Source: Flavobacterium stagni
Lineage (GTDB): Bacteria; Bacteroidota; Bacteroidia; Flavobacteriales; Flavobacteriaceae
Direction: 5' to 3'
DNA length: 64,000 nucleotides
Assembly (NCBI RefSeq): GCF_004122105.1
Contig: NZ_SBKN01000001.1
Location: forward strand, 1-64,000
This document shows, in pieces, positions 37,000-46,440 of the stretch (position 1 is its first letter; every line of letters begins with the position of its first letter). Under the pieces are notes generated by a model that saw nothing but the letters and a program-made list of their open reading frames with translations, was not told the DNA's origin and did not search any database. Made by a program: the position numbers and the translations under genes.

Positions 37000-38589
37000 T
37001 TAAGCTATTTTTTTACGAGCAGCTAATTTATGTTCCGACAATGGCTGATGGGATTCTAAACCAATTATCTTAACTTTTCCGCCATCAACCGCTTCATAAT
37101 CGTGTTTGAAATGTTCCAAACTTTCCATGACCGAGTGATCGACCATTTTGGTTTTTTTCAAATCAATGGTCACATTAAACCCTGTTGGAATTTCTTCCAA
37201 TTTGCGTTTGATTCCCAAGAAATTGGTAAATACCGCTGCTTTATTAATTTCTACTAAATATTCATCGCCTTCAAATGACACCACTGTTGGCGCTTTAAAA
37301 AAGGAAGACAACGGCGTTCCATTAATCATGTGAACTATCATTTTCAACAAGATACCTGCTGCAATCCCAACCAATAAATCTTCGTATAAGGTGAAGAAAA
37401 TGGTGATTAAGAAAATCGACAATTGTTCTTTACCAATATGGAACGTATGCATGAATTCTTTGGGATGTGCCAAGCGAATCCCTACCGTAATTAACATGGC
37501 TGCCAAAGCTGTATTGGGTATCAATTCAATTAAATGGGATGCTAAAAGTACAAAGGCCAAAATGAAGAAACCATGATAAAAGTTAGCCCAACGTGTTTTA
37601 GCGCCATTAGCCACATTCGCAGATGAACGCGCTACCTCTGAAATCATGGGTAAACCCCCAAAAATTCCCGCGATGGTATTCCCTACTCCTACTGCAATTA
37701 AATCTTTGTTGGCATTGGATTTACGTTTGAACGGATCCATTAAATCAATTGCTTTTACGGTTAACAACGATTCTAAAGTTCCCACTAAAGCAAACATGAT
37801 TACGTATTTGATGAAAAGACCCGTTTGCGCCATTCCGCCAAAATCCACATTCACTTTTACATTATCCAAAAGATTTCCAATATGCACCAAAGCGTAAGTC
37901 GGCTCTGTCGTTTGAAAATCCATCATCAATTCGGCTGGAATCGCCACAAACAAGACCATAAGAGGAGCCGGAATCATTTTGATGTATTTATTTTTAAGAT
38001 AAGGCCAACCCAACATAATCGCCAAACTAATCACACCAATTCCCGTTGCTTTGGGATCTAAATGCGTAAAAAACTCGGGGATTTTAGCAAACAAACCTAA
38101 GGGACCTACTCCTTTTGTCATTGCAGGATCGACATCCAACAATACGGGAATTTGTTTGGCGATAATAATTAAACCGATAGCGGCCAACATACCGTGAATG
38201 GCTGACAATGGGAAGAAGTCAACTAATTTCCCGAATTTTAGAAGTCCGAATAGAATTTGAATCACACCCGCAACGACTATGGCTCCAAGCGCCAAATGCC
38301 ATCCTTGTTCACCGCCTCCAAATTCAGCTACAGCACCCGCAACAATTACAATCAATCCGGCCGCCGGACCTTTGATGGTTAAACGGGAACCCATTAAAAA
38401 ACTCACGACTAAACCACCAATAATAGCAGTAATCAACCCCATTAAAGGAGGAAATTCAGATGCTTTAGCAATCCCTAAACTTAGAGGTAATGCTAATAGG
38501 AAAACGATAAAACCGGAAATCGCATCGGTTTTGAAATATTCTTTTAAGCCGGCTAATCCGTCGGCAGGGATGTTTTTATATTGTGACAT
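37000..38589 (-). CDS. SulP-family inorganic anion transporter
   Basis: A 529-residue permease: about 10-14 membrane segments (20-420) and a C-terminal STAS domain (about 445-515). FIVFLLALPLSLGIAKASEFPPLMGL near the N-terminus and NANKDLIAVGVGNTIAGIFGGLPMISEVARSSANV (near 295-325) are SulP signatures. Family members carry sulfate, bicarbonate or other anions; the neighbouring dabAB genes favour bicarbonate. It lies 11 bp after dabB and 1 bp before the porin-like gene. Confidence 0.92.
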   Translation of the reverse strand: MSQYKNIPADGLAGLKEYFKTDAISGFIVFLLALPLSLGIAKASEFPPLMGLITAIIGGLVVSFLMGSRLTIKGPAAGLIVIVAGAVAEFGGGEQGWHLALGAIVVAGVIQILFGLLKFGKLVDFFPLSAIHGMLAAIGLIIIAKQIPVLLDVDPAMTKGVGPLGLFAKIPEFFTHLDPKATGIGVISLAIMLGWPYLKNKYIKMIPAPLMVLFVAIPAELMMDFQTTEPTYALVHIGNLLDNVKVNVDFGGMAQTGLFIKYVIMFALVGTLESLLTVKAIDLMDPFKRKSNANKDLIAVGVGNTIAGIFGGLPMISEVARSSANVANGAKTRWANFYHGFFILAFVLLASHLIELIPNTALAAMLITVGIRLAHPKEFMHTFHIGKEQLSIFLITIFFTLYEDLLVGIAAGILLKMIVHMINGTPLSSFFKAPTVVSFEGDEYLVEINKAAVFTNFLGIKRKLEEIPTGFNVTIDLKKTKMVDHSVMESLEHFKHDYEAVDGGKVKIIGLESHQPLSEHKLAARKKIA

Positions 38590-38600
38590 GATATTTATAT

Positions 38601-40469
38601 TTAAGATGATTTATAGGGTAATTCATGATAGGTTTTCACGTGGGGACCAAGGAAAAGTCGGGCATACAAACGAATCCCTGCAATCCCTGAAACGATAAAA
38701 CTTGAGGAGATTAAAAACGCAAGTATGTATTGATGACTTTCCACGTGACTAAAGATTAAGTCTTCTCCAATGAAAGTGGTTGTAATGGGAAATCCGGTGA
38801 TCCCTAAAGTGGCCAATAAAAAGAAAAAGGCAAACTTCGGATGTTCATAAACGTGGCCGAGGTATTGACTAATCAAAATGCGTTTTTCCATTTTTTTCAA
38901 CTTCAATAACGCCCAATAGCCCACCAATCCGGCAACTACAACACCTGATAAGTACACCGCAATTTCGGACCAATCTACTTTTTCATTGAAAGCAATGGCC
39001 AAGGCAATCCAAAAATGATTGAGCACCACTAAGGTCCAGGCCACAAACGGACTTTTTCTTTCTGAAAATGCTTTGAATACGAATATGAGTCCGAACAACC
39101 CAAATACCTCAGGCAAATTCCCCATAATTTGATACGGTAATTGGTCCCGGTAGAAAAAGCTGATCAGTCCTAATCCATACACAGGAAGAAAAACTAGGTA
39201 TACCCGATTAAGGTTTAGGAAATCCAACACCTTCCCGATTTTCTTTAGTGGGTGCCATAAAAACACGCTTAGAAATCCTTCAAGGTTGAACTCTTTAATC
39301 CCTAAAACATAGAGGGAATTGTTCCATTTTTGAGGAATCCATCCTTTGTGAGTGGTGTCTTTGGGTTGGAACGTATAAAATTGCTCCCGAATTAAATAAC
39401 TCACTACAGAAGGTGAAACCAATAACTGATAAGTTCTTAAAAAAGCATTTCCAGCAAAGTGAATCAAGGCCAAGGTATCCCATCCTAAAGCAATTTCAAT
39501 AAAAATTAATCCGATTTGGGAAATGGAACTGTACGCCACCTGACTCTTCACTGTCGATTGCACATTCGCCATCACAGAAGCGGCAATACTTGTTACCAAT
39601 CCCATCAAACCAATGGCAATTCGCATCGAAGTTTGGTGTTCCCAAAAAGGAAAAGTGCGCAACATCAAGAAAACACCCAAGTGAACGGACAAAGAGCCGT
39701 AGAAAATTGCACTGGAAGGCGTCGGACCTTCCATTGCTCTGGGCAACCAAGTGGAAAAGGGTACTTGCGCCGATTTTGCGGCAGCTGCACAAGCCAAACA
39801 CAAGGCGATAAATGCCCCGATGAAGGTGTGACTTTGCAAATGTTCGCTCACCAAGTCGGCATTCGCCAATTTCATAAATGTAATATTTTCATGAAATAAA
39901 TGATGGCTCGCCCACATCGCCAATATCAATCCCACATCGCCAATGCGGTAAACCGAATACACTTTGAAGGCATTGCGCACCGGCAAATAGCGCTCACGAT
40001 AAAATCCAATTAATAAAAAGGACGAAATTCCGATGATTTCCCAGCCAATAAAAAGGGTTTCAAAATTTCCAGACAAAATCGCCAAATTATAGCCAAAAAA
40101 GAAAAACAAAACCGTATTGAAAAAACGTTTATATCCTTTTTCTCGGTGCAAATAATACCGACTATAAGTGGTAATCATTCCCGTGAGTAACGTACCGATA
40201 AACAAATAAACAGCCGTTACTTTATCAAAATAAAAATCAACAAAAAACTCGTAATTCGCCGTTTTCAACAACGTGATTTCATTCAGGTTTAAAGGAGAAA
40301 ATCCCTTCAACAACCACACTACGATAAATGTTGTTAACCCTACCAATTGTAGAACTACCGTTCCAAAAGCCCATTTGGAAATTACTGCTTCATGACGTTC
40401 CGGCAAGACAAGACTTACAACGAAACCTACAAAAGGAAGCAGAATAAAATATTGCAATAACTCATTCAT
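38601..40469 (-). CDS. dabB: DabB-like proton-translocating subunit (NuoL/MrpA family)
   Basis: A 622-residue membrane protein of the NADH dehydrogenase subunit 5/NuoL family with some 14-16 helices. GWEIIGISSFLLIGFYRER (near 140-160) and SAQVPFSTWLPRAMEGPTPSSAIFYGS (near 235-260) are the conserved proton-channel segments. It is not next to other complex I genes but to dabA, which marks it as DabB, the ion-driven membrane partner of DabA in energy-coupled CO2/bicarbonate uptake. Confidence 0.9.
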   Translation of the reverse strand: MNELLQYFILLPFVGFVVSLVLPERHEAVISKWAFGTVVLQLVGLTTFIVVWLLKGFSPLNLNEITLLKTANYEFFVDFYFDKVTAVYLFIGTLLTGMITTYSRYYLHREKGYKRFFNTVLFFFFGYNLAILSGNFETLFIGWEIIGISSFLLIGFYRERYLPVRNAFKVYSVYRIGDVGLILAMWASHHLFHENITFMKLANADLVSEHLQSHTFIGAFIALCLACAAAAKSAQVPFSTWLPRAMEGPTPSSAIFYGSLSVHLGVFLMLRTFPFWEHQTSMRIAIGLMGLVTSIAASVMANVQSTVKSQVAYSSISQIGLIFIEIALGWDTLALIHFAGNAFLRTYQLLVSPSVVSYLIREQFYTFQPKDTTHKGWIPQKWNNSLYVLGIKEFNLEGFLSVFLWHPLKKIGKVLDFLNLNRVYLVFLPVYGLGLISFFYRDQLPYQIMGNLPEVFGLFGLIFVFKAFSERKSPFVAWTLVVLNHFWIALAIAFNEKVDWSEIAVYLSGVVVAGLVGYWALLKLKKMEKRILISQYLGHVYEHPKFAFFFLLATLGITGFPITTTFIGEDLIFSHVESHQYILAFLISSSFIVSGIAGIRLYARLFLGPHVKTYHELPYKSS

Positions 40470-40480
40470 AACCTTCTGTA

Positions 40481-42970
40481 TTAATTCATGATATAAACTG
40501 GTAAATTCTCAAGGGTCTCCACCACTTTTGGCATTTCATCTTGAATGACTTCCAATTGGGGAGTTAAGGGCTGATACAATTCAAATTGCTCGTTATCAAA
40601 ATGAAAAATATCGTGCGTTTCTGGGTGTACCACAACCAACTTCACCCATTGATTCTTGAACCATTCATAGGTCGCCTGATTTTTGGTTATCGCATATTTC
40701 GCAATCTCAGGAAAATGTTCGACCACAATTAAAATGCGTACGGGATCGTGCACTTCAATCATCTGACTCGGTAATCCCGGACGTAAATCGCCGTCGATTC
40801 CATTGGCCACACCAATCAATCCCATGACATTGTGGGGAAGTTTAGTTCCGGCACCTAACTTGTGGTTGTCGACTCGAGAAAAATAATATTCCAAATTAAT
40901 CCCACCGGCAACAGGCGCCACAGCTCCGAGAATTCCGGCTAAATAATCACCCGATGGATCCACTTCATAATCGTAGGAATTTAAAAACGAACGACGGTCC
41001 AAAAACAATTGTTTGGATAACGTTCGGCGGCCCACAATAGCCATAGCATTCGTGGCATGGTTCAATTCGGGACGCGGTTCAAAAAGCGATACCGAACGGC
41101 GTTTGATTTTTTCATGAATCGTTTTGGGATTCGCTTTTGAATCAATCAAATCAAAACGGCGGGAACGTTCAATGGCATTGGTTTCTAGCGCTCGTAAAAA
41201 AGTAAGTTCGTTGTGCTCGTGCAAATGACGATTGTGCTCTGTCAAGGTTTCTTCGTCATAAAATGTAATCTCATCGCGCGTAGTATCGTGCAAAGCCGGC
41301 AAGAATTGTGTGGTGAAAGGAATATGAATTCCACGTTTTTTCAACTCTTCTCGCACTTTAGGGTGATTGGCAGCAAAACAAGCTACTTTGGCATTCACCG
41401 AACTCGGACGACCGCTACATGCACCACAGTCGTAACCCGCATAATGCGTATTGTTAACACTGGTAGCACCATGACCTACAACATATACTATTGGCGCAAA
41501 ATGATCGACTAATCCGATACTTTTTAAAAGTCCTTCAAGACGATTGGCCATTTCTTCTACGGTGAATCCCACTTGCAAACCATCCACTTGATCCTCCAAA
41601 TTTTTATTTTCAATATGGAGTTGTGATTTTTTATGCAAATGTTTGAACGAGGCACTGGTTGCCGGAGTCATTTTTGGATTGAAAATATTCAAGAACAACT
41701 TCAAAGCGGCACTAAATCCGAGTGTTTGCGAAATTATCCAGCCAAAAAACAAATTGTGCGAACCTTTGTGATAGGTTAAATCCACCGCCTGCTTTTTCTT
41801 GCGGTCCATTTCTTTAATCAAATACTTTGGCGTAACGGGAGCGGGACACAGCTTGGTAAAAAACTTCCCGTTTACGGGTTGGTAAAAGAACTCGAAATTA
41901 AAGAAGGCCGCCGTACCAAAAGTCACAGCATTTTTATCCAAATGTTCAATATGACGTCGGAACGAACATTCGCGATCGTCCATACAAAACAAACCTTGGA
42001 ACGTTGGATTTTCATTTTTGGGTTCGGGTGCAACTAACTTAATTCCGGCCAATACTTGATCGTACAAAGACCATTCAAAAGCTTCTTGCCAAAGTTGATA
42101 GACTTCAAATCGCTCGTCTTCCTTGACAACTTCAAATAAATCAAAAGGCGATTGTTTAATTTTAAACGATAAAGGCGCCCAGATTTCATCGAACTTGGAA
42201 TCCAATGCATCAATTTCAAGCAACAATTCCAATTGAATAAACTCGGCTAAGGTAATGGATTTTTTATCCAACAATGAAGCTGGATTTTCTTCAATGGTAG
42301 CGACCATACCGCTCCAACCAGGATGTCCAAACTGTTGGTCAAACAAATATTGTTCGTAATAACGTTCATCACCCACGACAATATGGAGTAACTCGGTAAT
42401 GGATGCTTTTTTGAAAAGTAATTTTCGAGCTCGAGGCGCGTTGAATATACTGACAGAACTATTGCGTTCCAACGCTATGAGTCCGTCTAAAAGTCCGGCG
42501 GCTTCTAACGGAAATGGGTTAATCGAAACGCCTTGATCGAGGTAACTGCACACCAATTTGAAAAGCAAACCATAGGTCATTTTTTCCAAATTGACGGTAT
42601 ATTCTTTACGCCAATTGGAACGTAAAGCGCCAATGCGAGAAAAAGAAGATTCATCGTAGGCCGCATGCAGCATTTTTGAAGTCCAAGCTTCTACTGCGGC
42701 TTCGCCTTTGTGTTTTTGTATTACACGCTGTAGAATATCGGGTCGAATTTCCCCTTTGGCAAATCGCGAACGGAAGTCGGCTAACGACAAATAGGTATGG
42801 TATCCAAAAATCGTAGCCGCTTCATGCAAAGCTTTATGAAAATTGCGATCCTGAAACGCATGCAAGGTATTGTGATGCACGAAATCCTTCAGCGGATTTT
42901 GCGCCGGTAAATAGTGCTTGAGGTGATGAAGAACATGTGATTCTTCAAAACCATGTGCGGTATGTTTCAT
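40481..42970 (-). CDS. dabA: DabA-like inorganic-carbon transporter subunit (DUF2309)
   Basis: An 829-residue DUF2309 protein, the carbonic-anhydrase-like subunit of the DAB dissolved-inorganic-carbon accumulation complex. The zinc site described for DabA has Cys and Asp two residues apart and, much later, His and Cys 15 residues apart; here Cys329/Asp331 in FCMDDRE and His500/Cys515 in VGHGATSVNNTHYAGYDCGAC match both spacings. Thus it is probably catalytically competent. It is first in the operon, with 97 bp between it and the next gene upstream. Confidence 0.92.
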   Translation of the reverse strand: MKHTAHGFEESHVLHHLKHYLPAQNPLKDFVHHNTLHAFQDRNFHKALHEAATIFGYHTYLSLADFRSRFAKGEIRPDILQRVIQKHKGEAAVEAWTSKMLHAAYDESSFSRIGALRSNWRKEYTVNLEKMTYGLLFKLVCSYLDQGVSINPFPLEAAGLLDGLIALERNSSVSIFNAPRARKLLFKKASITELLHIVVGDERYYEQYLFDQQFGHPGWSGMVATIEENPASLLDKKSITLAEFIQLELLLEIDALDSKFDEIWAPLSFKIKQSPFDLFEVVKEDERFEVYQLWQEAFEWSLYDQVLAGIKLVAPEPKNENPTFQGLFCMDDRECSFRRHIEHLDKNAVTFGTAAFFNFEFFYQPVNGKFFTKLCPAPVTPKYLIKEMDRKKKQAVDLTYHKGSHNLFFGWIISQTLGFSAALKLFLNIFNPKMTPATSASFKHLHKKSQLHIENKNLEDQVDGLQVGFTVEEMANRLEGLLKSIGLVDHFAPIVYVVGHGATSVNNTHYAGYDCGACSGRPSSVNAKVACFAANHPKVREELKKRGIHIPFTTQFLPALHDTTRDEITFYDEETLTEHNRHLHEHNELTFLRALETNAIERSRRFDLIDSKANPKTIHEKIKRRSVSLFEPRPELNHATNAMAIVGRRTLSKQLFLDRRSFLNSYDYEVDPSGDYLAGILGAVAPVAGGINLEYYFSRVDNHKLGAGTKLPHNVMGLIGVANGIDGDLRPGLPSQMIEVHDPVRILIVVEHFPEIAKYAITKNQATYEWFKNQWVKLVVVHPETHDIFHFDNEQFELYQPLTPQLEVIQDEMPKVVETLENLPVYIMN

Positions 42971-43067
42971 GATGTATAAATAAAAGTTAAACGATTGACT
43001 TTAAAGCGGAAAGACCGCGAATCAATTCGTAAGCCCGGGGTGGGAGCATAAAACGTTTAAACTTTCT

Positions 43068-43463
43068 TTATACTAAGTGTATTTTAAGTTTACAGAAAAG
43101 AATATACAACGGTTGGGGTGAAGTGACCGTTGATTCTGTTGTCGTTTGAAGATAATCGGAGGAAGATTTGAAAAAATGAAAGATGCGTTCTTGGATACCA
43201 AAATCACAACAATCTAAAACATCATCACTTTCTGCTTCTTCAAAATCAGATTGATCATCATTTTCGGTCAAAACACTTCCTTTATATACCGAAGCATTAA
43301 CCCCTAACTTTTTTAAGGAATTCTCTTGCTTTTGAAGGAATTTGGAATTGGAAACCGAATAATTAAAATTGAGCTGCGAGAATAAAATCGACAATAGAAA
43401 AAGTGCCGAAACAAAGTTTCGGTTCCAAAAGGAAACACGGTATCTTTTTGTCAATTTGCTCAT
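43068..43463 (-). CDS. Small exported or membrane-anchored protein, unknown
   Basis: A 131-residue protein with a basic N-terminus and one hydrophobic segment (about 18-36, FVSALFLLSILFSQLNF), then a polar part with an acidic cluster (NDDQSDFEEAESDDVLDCC, about 68-86) containing a Cys pair. I do not recognise a family. It has its own promoter (43473-43500) and lies 97 bp upstream of dabA on the same strand, so it could be co-transcribed with the DAB genes, or belong functionally to the Cys-rich metal cluster upstream. Confidence 0.6.
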   Translation of the reverse strand: MSKLTKRYRVSFWNRNFVSALFLLSILFSQLNFNYSVSNSKFLQKQENSLKKLGVNASVYKGSVLTENDDQSDFEEAESDDVLDCCDFGIQERIFHFFKSSSDYLQTTTESTVTSPQPLYILFCKLKIHLV

Positions 43464-43472
43464 AATCGGGAA

Positions 43473-43500
43473 CAAAGTTATTGGAATTTCAACACGCCAA
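43473..43500 (-). promoter_or_regulatory. Promoter for the 43068-43463 gene (and perhaps dabA operon)
   Basis: On the minus strand TTG (43498-43500), a 17-bp spacer and TAACTTTG (43473-43480), 10 bp upstream of the ATG at 43463. A terminator lies just upstream, so it starts a new transcript. Confidence 0.6.
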
Positions 43501-43522
43501 CTCTTTTTTAAAGAAATTTTTA

Positions 43523-43553
43523 CAAAAAAAATCCCGAAAACAATTTCGGGATT
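43523..43553 (-). terminator. Terminator of the metal-cluster transcript
   Basis: On the minus strand AATCCCGAAA-ttgt-TTTCGGGATT is followed by eight T, 10 bp after the stop of the HMA-protein gene. Confidence 0.85.
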
Positions 43554-43562
43554 CGTCTATTA

Positions 43563-43898
43563 TTAGCGTTCATACTTGCAACAGTGATGTAATTTATCAT
43601 ATACTGCATCGTCTGCTTTCATATCACCTACATCATGTCCCACGGCTACAATCGCTTTTTTCACAGCCGTAACATCTGTTTTTTCTTCATTAATGATAAC
43701 ATCCAACTGATGTGTTTCGATATTCCAAACCGCGGATTTGACGCCTTTTACACTATACGCCGCTTTTTCTATACGCTGTTTACAGGTTTCACAATTACCA
43801 TTCACCTCAAAAGTGTAGGTCGCATTTTTATTTTTCTTTTCTTGTGCTTGGATTCCCACACTGAAAAGGGTTACTAAAAGAATTACTATTGTTTTCAT
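43563..43898 (-). CDS. Exported heavy-metal-associated (HMA) domain protein
   Basis: A 111-residue protein with a signal peptide (1-19, ending IQAQ) and one HMA fold (about 26-93). The metal-binding loop is GNCETC with Cys36 and Cys39, the usual G-M-x-C-x-x-C with Asn in place of Met. A second Cys pair (106-107, HHCC) ends the protein. It is most likely a periplasmic metal carrier working with the TonB receptor 15 bp upstream. Confidence 0.88.
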   Translation of the reverse strand: MKTIVILLVTLFSVGIQAQEKKNKNATYTFEVNGNCETCKQRIEKAAYSVKGVKSAVWNIETHQLDVIINEEKTDVTAVKKAIVAVGHDVGDMKADDAVYDKLHHCCKYER

Positions 43899-43913
43899 TT
43901 GAATTAATTTTAA

Positions 43914-45920
43914 TTATTTGATTTTATAACGGAGTCCGGCATACAGCATTCGACCAAACACTGGAGCATATACGATGGTGGCATCGAAATAATTACCAAA
44001 GGGATTATCGGTGCCTAAAACAGCGCGTTGTTGACGGTAATTCAACACATTTTCGCCTCCTAAATACATTTCAAAAGTGGGTGAAAATACGCGGGTAATT
44101 TGTGCATTAACTAACGAAAACGCCGGAGATTTTGCGCCCAACTGTTCACTTATGGGATTGTTTTGCGTATTGGGCAATTGCTGAGCTCCCAACCAATTGT
44201 AAGTCACATCCATTTTCCACAAACGGTTTTTATCTGTGGTTGCTGTTTCGTAGGCAACGTTACTAAAAAACCGATGTCGTGCTTGCAATGGACGCTGAAA
44301 ACGACCCGATTGGAAGTCGGTTGCCAAATCATAATACTTATACGAATTACGAATGTTCAATCGGTGAATGGGTTCGATATTGAAATCCAACTGTACACTA
44401 TTGGCGTAGGAACGTCCTTGCAAATTATAGAACAACACTTGTTGGGCATTTTGCATGACATCAACGACAACTTGGTTTTGAAAATCTGTGCGATAAACAT
44501 CCAAAGTAACTTCTGAATTTTTATTGAATAATCGGAATTTCTGGGTAAAACTTACTCCATAATTCCACGCAATTTCAGGATCTAAACCGTACAATTTCCC
44601 ACCGCTATTTTGAATAACAAATTGACGGGAACTTCCAAAATACTGTTGGTTTTCAGCAAAAATATTCGCAGCGCGTTTGCCTCGACCTATAGAAAATCGA
44701 AACACACCCAAATCCCACGGATTGTAGCGCACATGCAATCTTGGCGTCATAAAAATGCCCAAGCGATTATGGTAATCGACACGACCTCCGATGATATAAC
44801 TGAAGGTTTTTCCATTGTCGAAAGTATATTCAAAAAAGGTTCCGATTGAATTATCGATCCGACTGAAATCGGTTGCATTCACCCATTCGGTGTAGCGATC
44901 CAACGTATAATTGAGTCCGGTTGAAAATTTATTCCGCGTATTTTGAATAATCGAATTAAAGATAAAATTGGAATAGGCACTTTGTTGTTTGATATGGTAG
45001 GTGCGTAATCCAAAATATGATTCCTGATTGTGGTACGAAAACGCATTTTGCCATCCCATACTTTGGTAGGGCATTCCCTTAAAAACATAGCCTGTTTTCG
45101 ACGAAAAATCCAATCGCTCCGTATTGATCTCAGAACCCCAAAAAGTGGTTGTCCCTCGATGTTTATTGGGGTCAAAATCCACTTGACCGGATTGTTTACG
45201 ATCATTTAAATATTTGACATTAAAAAAAGAAACCCAGCCTTTTTCAGCATTGGTGTATTGCCAACGATTGGTCACATTTATTTGCTTACCGAGTGGATTA
45301 TCCAAAAACCCGTCGTTGTTCATGTCGTTTTTACCCACTCGGGTATTGCCATGAATGAACAAACTCGAGGCCCAATGTTTGCCTAATTTCCGATTAAAAT
45401 GGGTATTTAACTCATACCGATTTCCCGAATCACCATAAGCATTCAAGAAAAACGGAATGTCTTTAAGTGGTTTAATTAATTCCGTATTGATTTGGCCAGA
45501 AATACTTTCGTAGCCATTTACCACACTCCCTGCACCTTTGGTAATTTGAATACTTTCTACCCAAGTTCCGGGCACAAAGGACAAGCCATAGACTTGTGAA
45601 GCGCCACGCACCATCGGAATATTCTCTTCAGCTATGAGTAAATAGGGACTTGTGAGTCCGAGCATTTTGATCTGCTTGGTTCCCGTCAACGCATCAGAAA
45701 AATTGACATCGATGGACGGATTGGTTTCAAAGCTTTCGGCGAGATTGCAACAAGCCGCTTTGAGCAATTCTTTGGACGACACGGTTGTCGTATTAACAGT
45801 AGTACTTAATGATTTTTGTAGTCCGCGATTGTTGTTTTTCACTTTTACTTCATCCAACTTTTGTTGTGAAAAAATAAATGTAGAAAACAACAACGTCGTG
45901 ACTAACGTTATTTTTTTCAT
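43914..45920 (-). CDS. TonB-dependent outer-membrane receptor, probable metal receptor
   Basis: A 668-residue receptor: signal peptide (about 1-18), plug domain (about 35-145) with ELLKAACCNLAESFETNPSIDV, where the CCNLAESF variant with a Cys pair is typical of a receptor group linked to HMA and HYC_CC_PP genes, and a beta-barrel (150-668) ending in GRMLYAGLRYKIK. No carboxypeptidase-like N-terminal domain or partner SusD is present, arguing against glycan uptake. The start at 45920 (MKKITLV) is chosen over 45944. The Cys-rich neighbours suggest copper or a similar metal as ligand. Confidence 0.88.
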   Translation of the reverse strand: MKKITLVTTLLFSTFIFSQQKLDEVKVKNNNRGLQKSLSTTVNTTTVSSKELLKAACCNLAESFETNPSIDVNFSDALTGTKQIKMLGLTSPYLLIAEENIPMVRGASQVYGLSFVPGTWVESIQITKGAGSVVNGYESISGQINTELIKPLKDIPFFLNAYGDSGNRYELNTHFNRKLGKHWASSLFIHGNTRVGKNDMNNDGFLDNPLGKQINVTNRWQYTNAEKGWVSFFNVKYLNDRKQSGQVDFDPNKHRGTTTFWGSEINTERLDFSSKTGYVFKGMPYQSMGWQNAFSYHNQESYFGLRTYHIKQQSAYSNFIFNSIIQNTRNKFSTGLNYTLDRYTEWVNATDFSRIDNSIGTFFEYTFDNGKTFSYIIGGRVDYHNRLGIFMTPRLHVRYNPWDLGVFRFSIGRGKRAANIFAENQQYFGSSRQFVIQNSGGKLYGLDPEIAWNYGVSFTQKFRLFNKNSEVTLDVYRTDFQNQVVVDVMQNAQQVLFYNLQGRSYANSVQLDFNIEPIHRLNIRNSYKYYDLATDFQSGRFQRPLQARHRFFSNVAYETATTDKNRLWKMDVTYNWLGAQQLPNTQNNPISEQLGAKSPAFSLVNAQITRVFSPTFEMYLGGENVLNYRQQRAVLGTDNPFGNYFDATIVYAPVFGRMLYAGLRYKIK

Positions 45921-45969
45921 GAATAATAATTTAGAATTCGACAATTAAAGCATAAGGTCGAAAACTAAA

Positions 45970-46386
45970 TCAGGCGTAAAAAACAAATTGGGAATAGAGT
46001 TGGTATAGCGGAGGCCCGTGGGCATCACAATAATACGCCAAAACTTGCGAAGAAATGGATGGCGTAGCTAGTACTGTTTGAAAATGATATCCCGGAATTT
46101 CAAATTTTACAAAGTGAAAATCGGGGGCTATATTTTTTACTAAAACTTTGGCAGAAGTGTCTTTGAAGGTCAGTTGCTTGTCGTCACAACAACTCATTTT
46201 TTTGGGCTTTACTTCTGATTTCCCACAACAACTTTGTTCTACATCTTTGAAGAATTCAGTACTGCCTACTACGGTTTCAACAGACGCGACTTCCCCGGCA
46301 CAATAATGCACATGCAAGGCAATACCCATTTGGGCTACCAAAATTAATAGGGCAATAGTACCGCTAAACAACTTTTGAAATCGCAT
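45970..46386 (-). CDS. HYC_CC_PP family protein
   Basis: A 138-residue exported protein with a hydrophobic N-terminal signal (about 8-24) leading straight into HVHYCAGE. Two Cys pairs follow (SCCGK near 77, MSCCDD near 90), and the C-terminus has DAHGPPLYQLYSQF. These HYC, CC and PP motifs define the family, which is restricted to Bacteroidetes and of unknown function. It is 49 bp upstream of the TonB receptor; with the HMA protein it makes a three-gene metal-handling set. Confidence 0.88.
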   Translation of the reverse strand: MRFQKLFSGTIALLILVAQMGIALHVHYCAGEVASVETVVGSTEFFKDVEQSCCGKSEVKPKKMSCCDDKQLTFKDTSAKVLVKNIAPDFHFVKFEIPGYHFQTVLATPSISSQVLAYYCDAHGPPLYQLYSQFVFYA

Positions 46387-46440
46387 GAGGCAAAGGTAAA
46401 AACAAAAAATGGAAATTTTTATAAATTGCTGTTAAACAAA

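Noticed and set aside
38601-40469. Part of a respiratory complex I operon
   Set aside because: No other nuo genes are adjacent; pairing with a DUF2309 gene identifies it as DabB.
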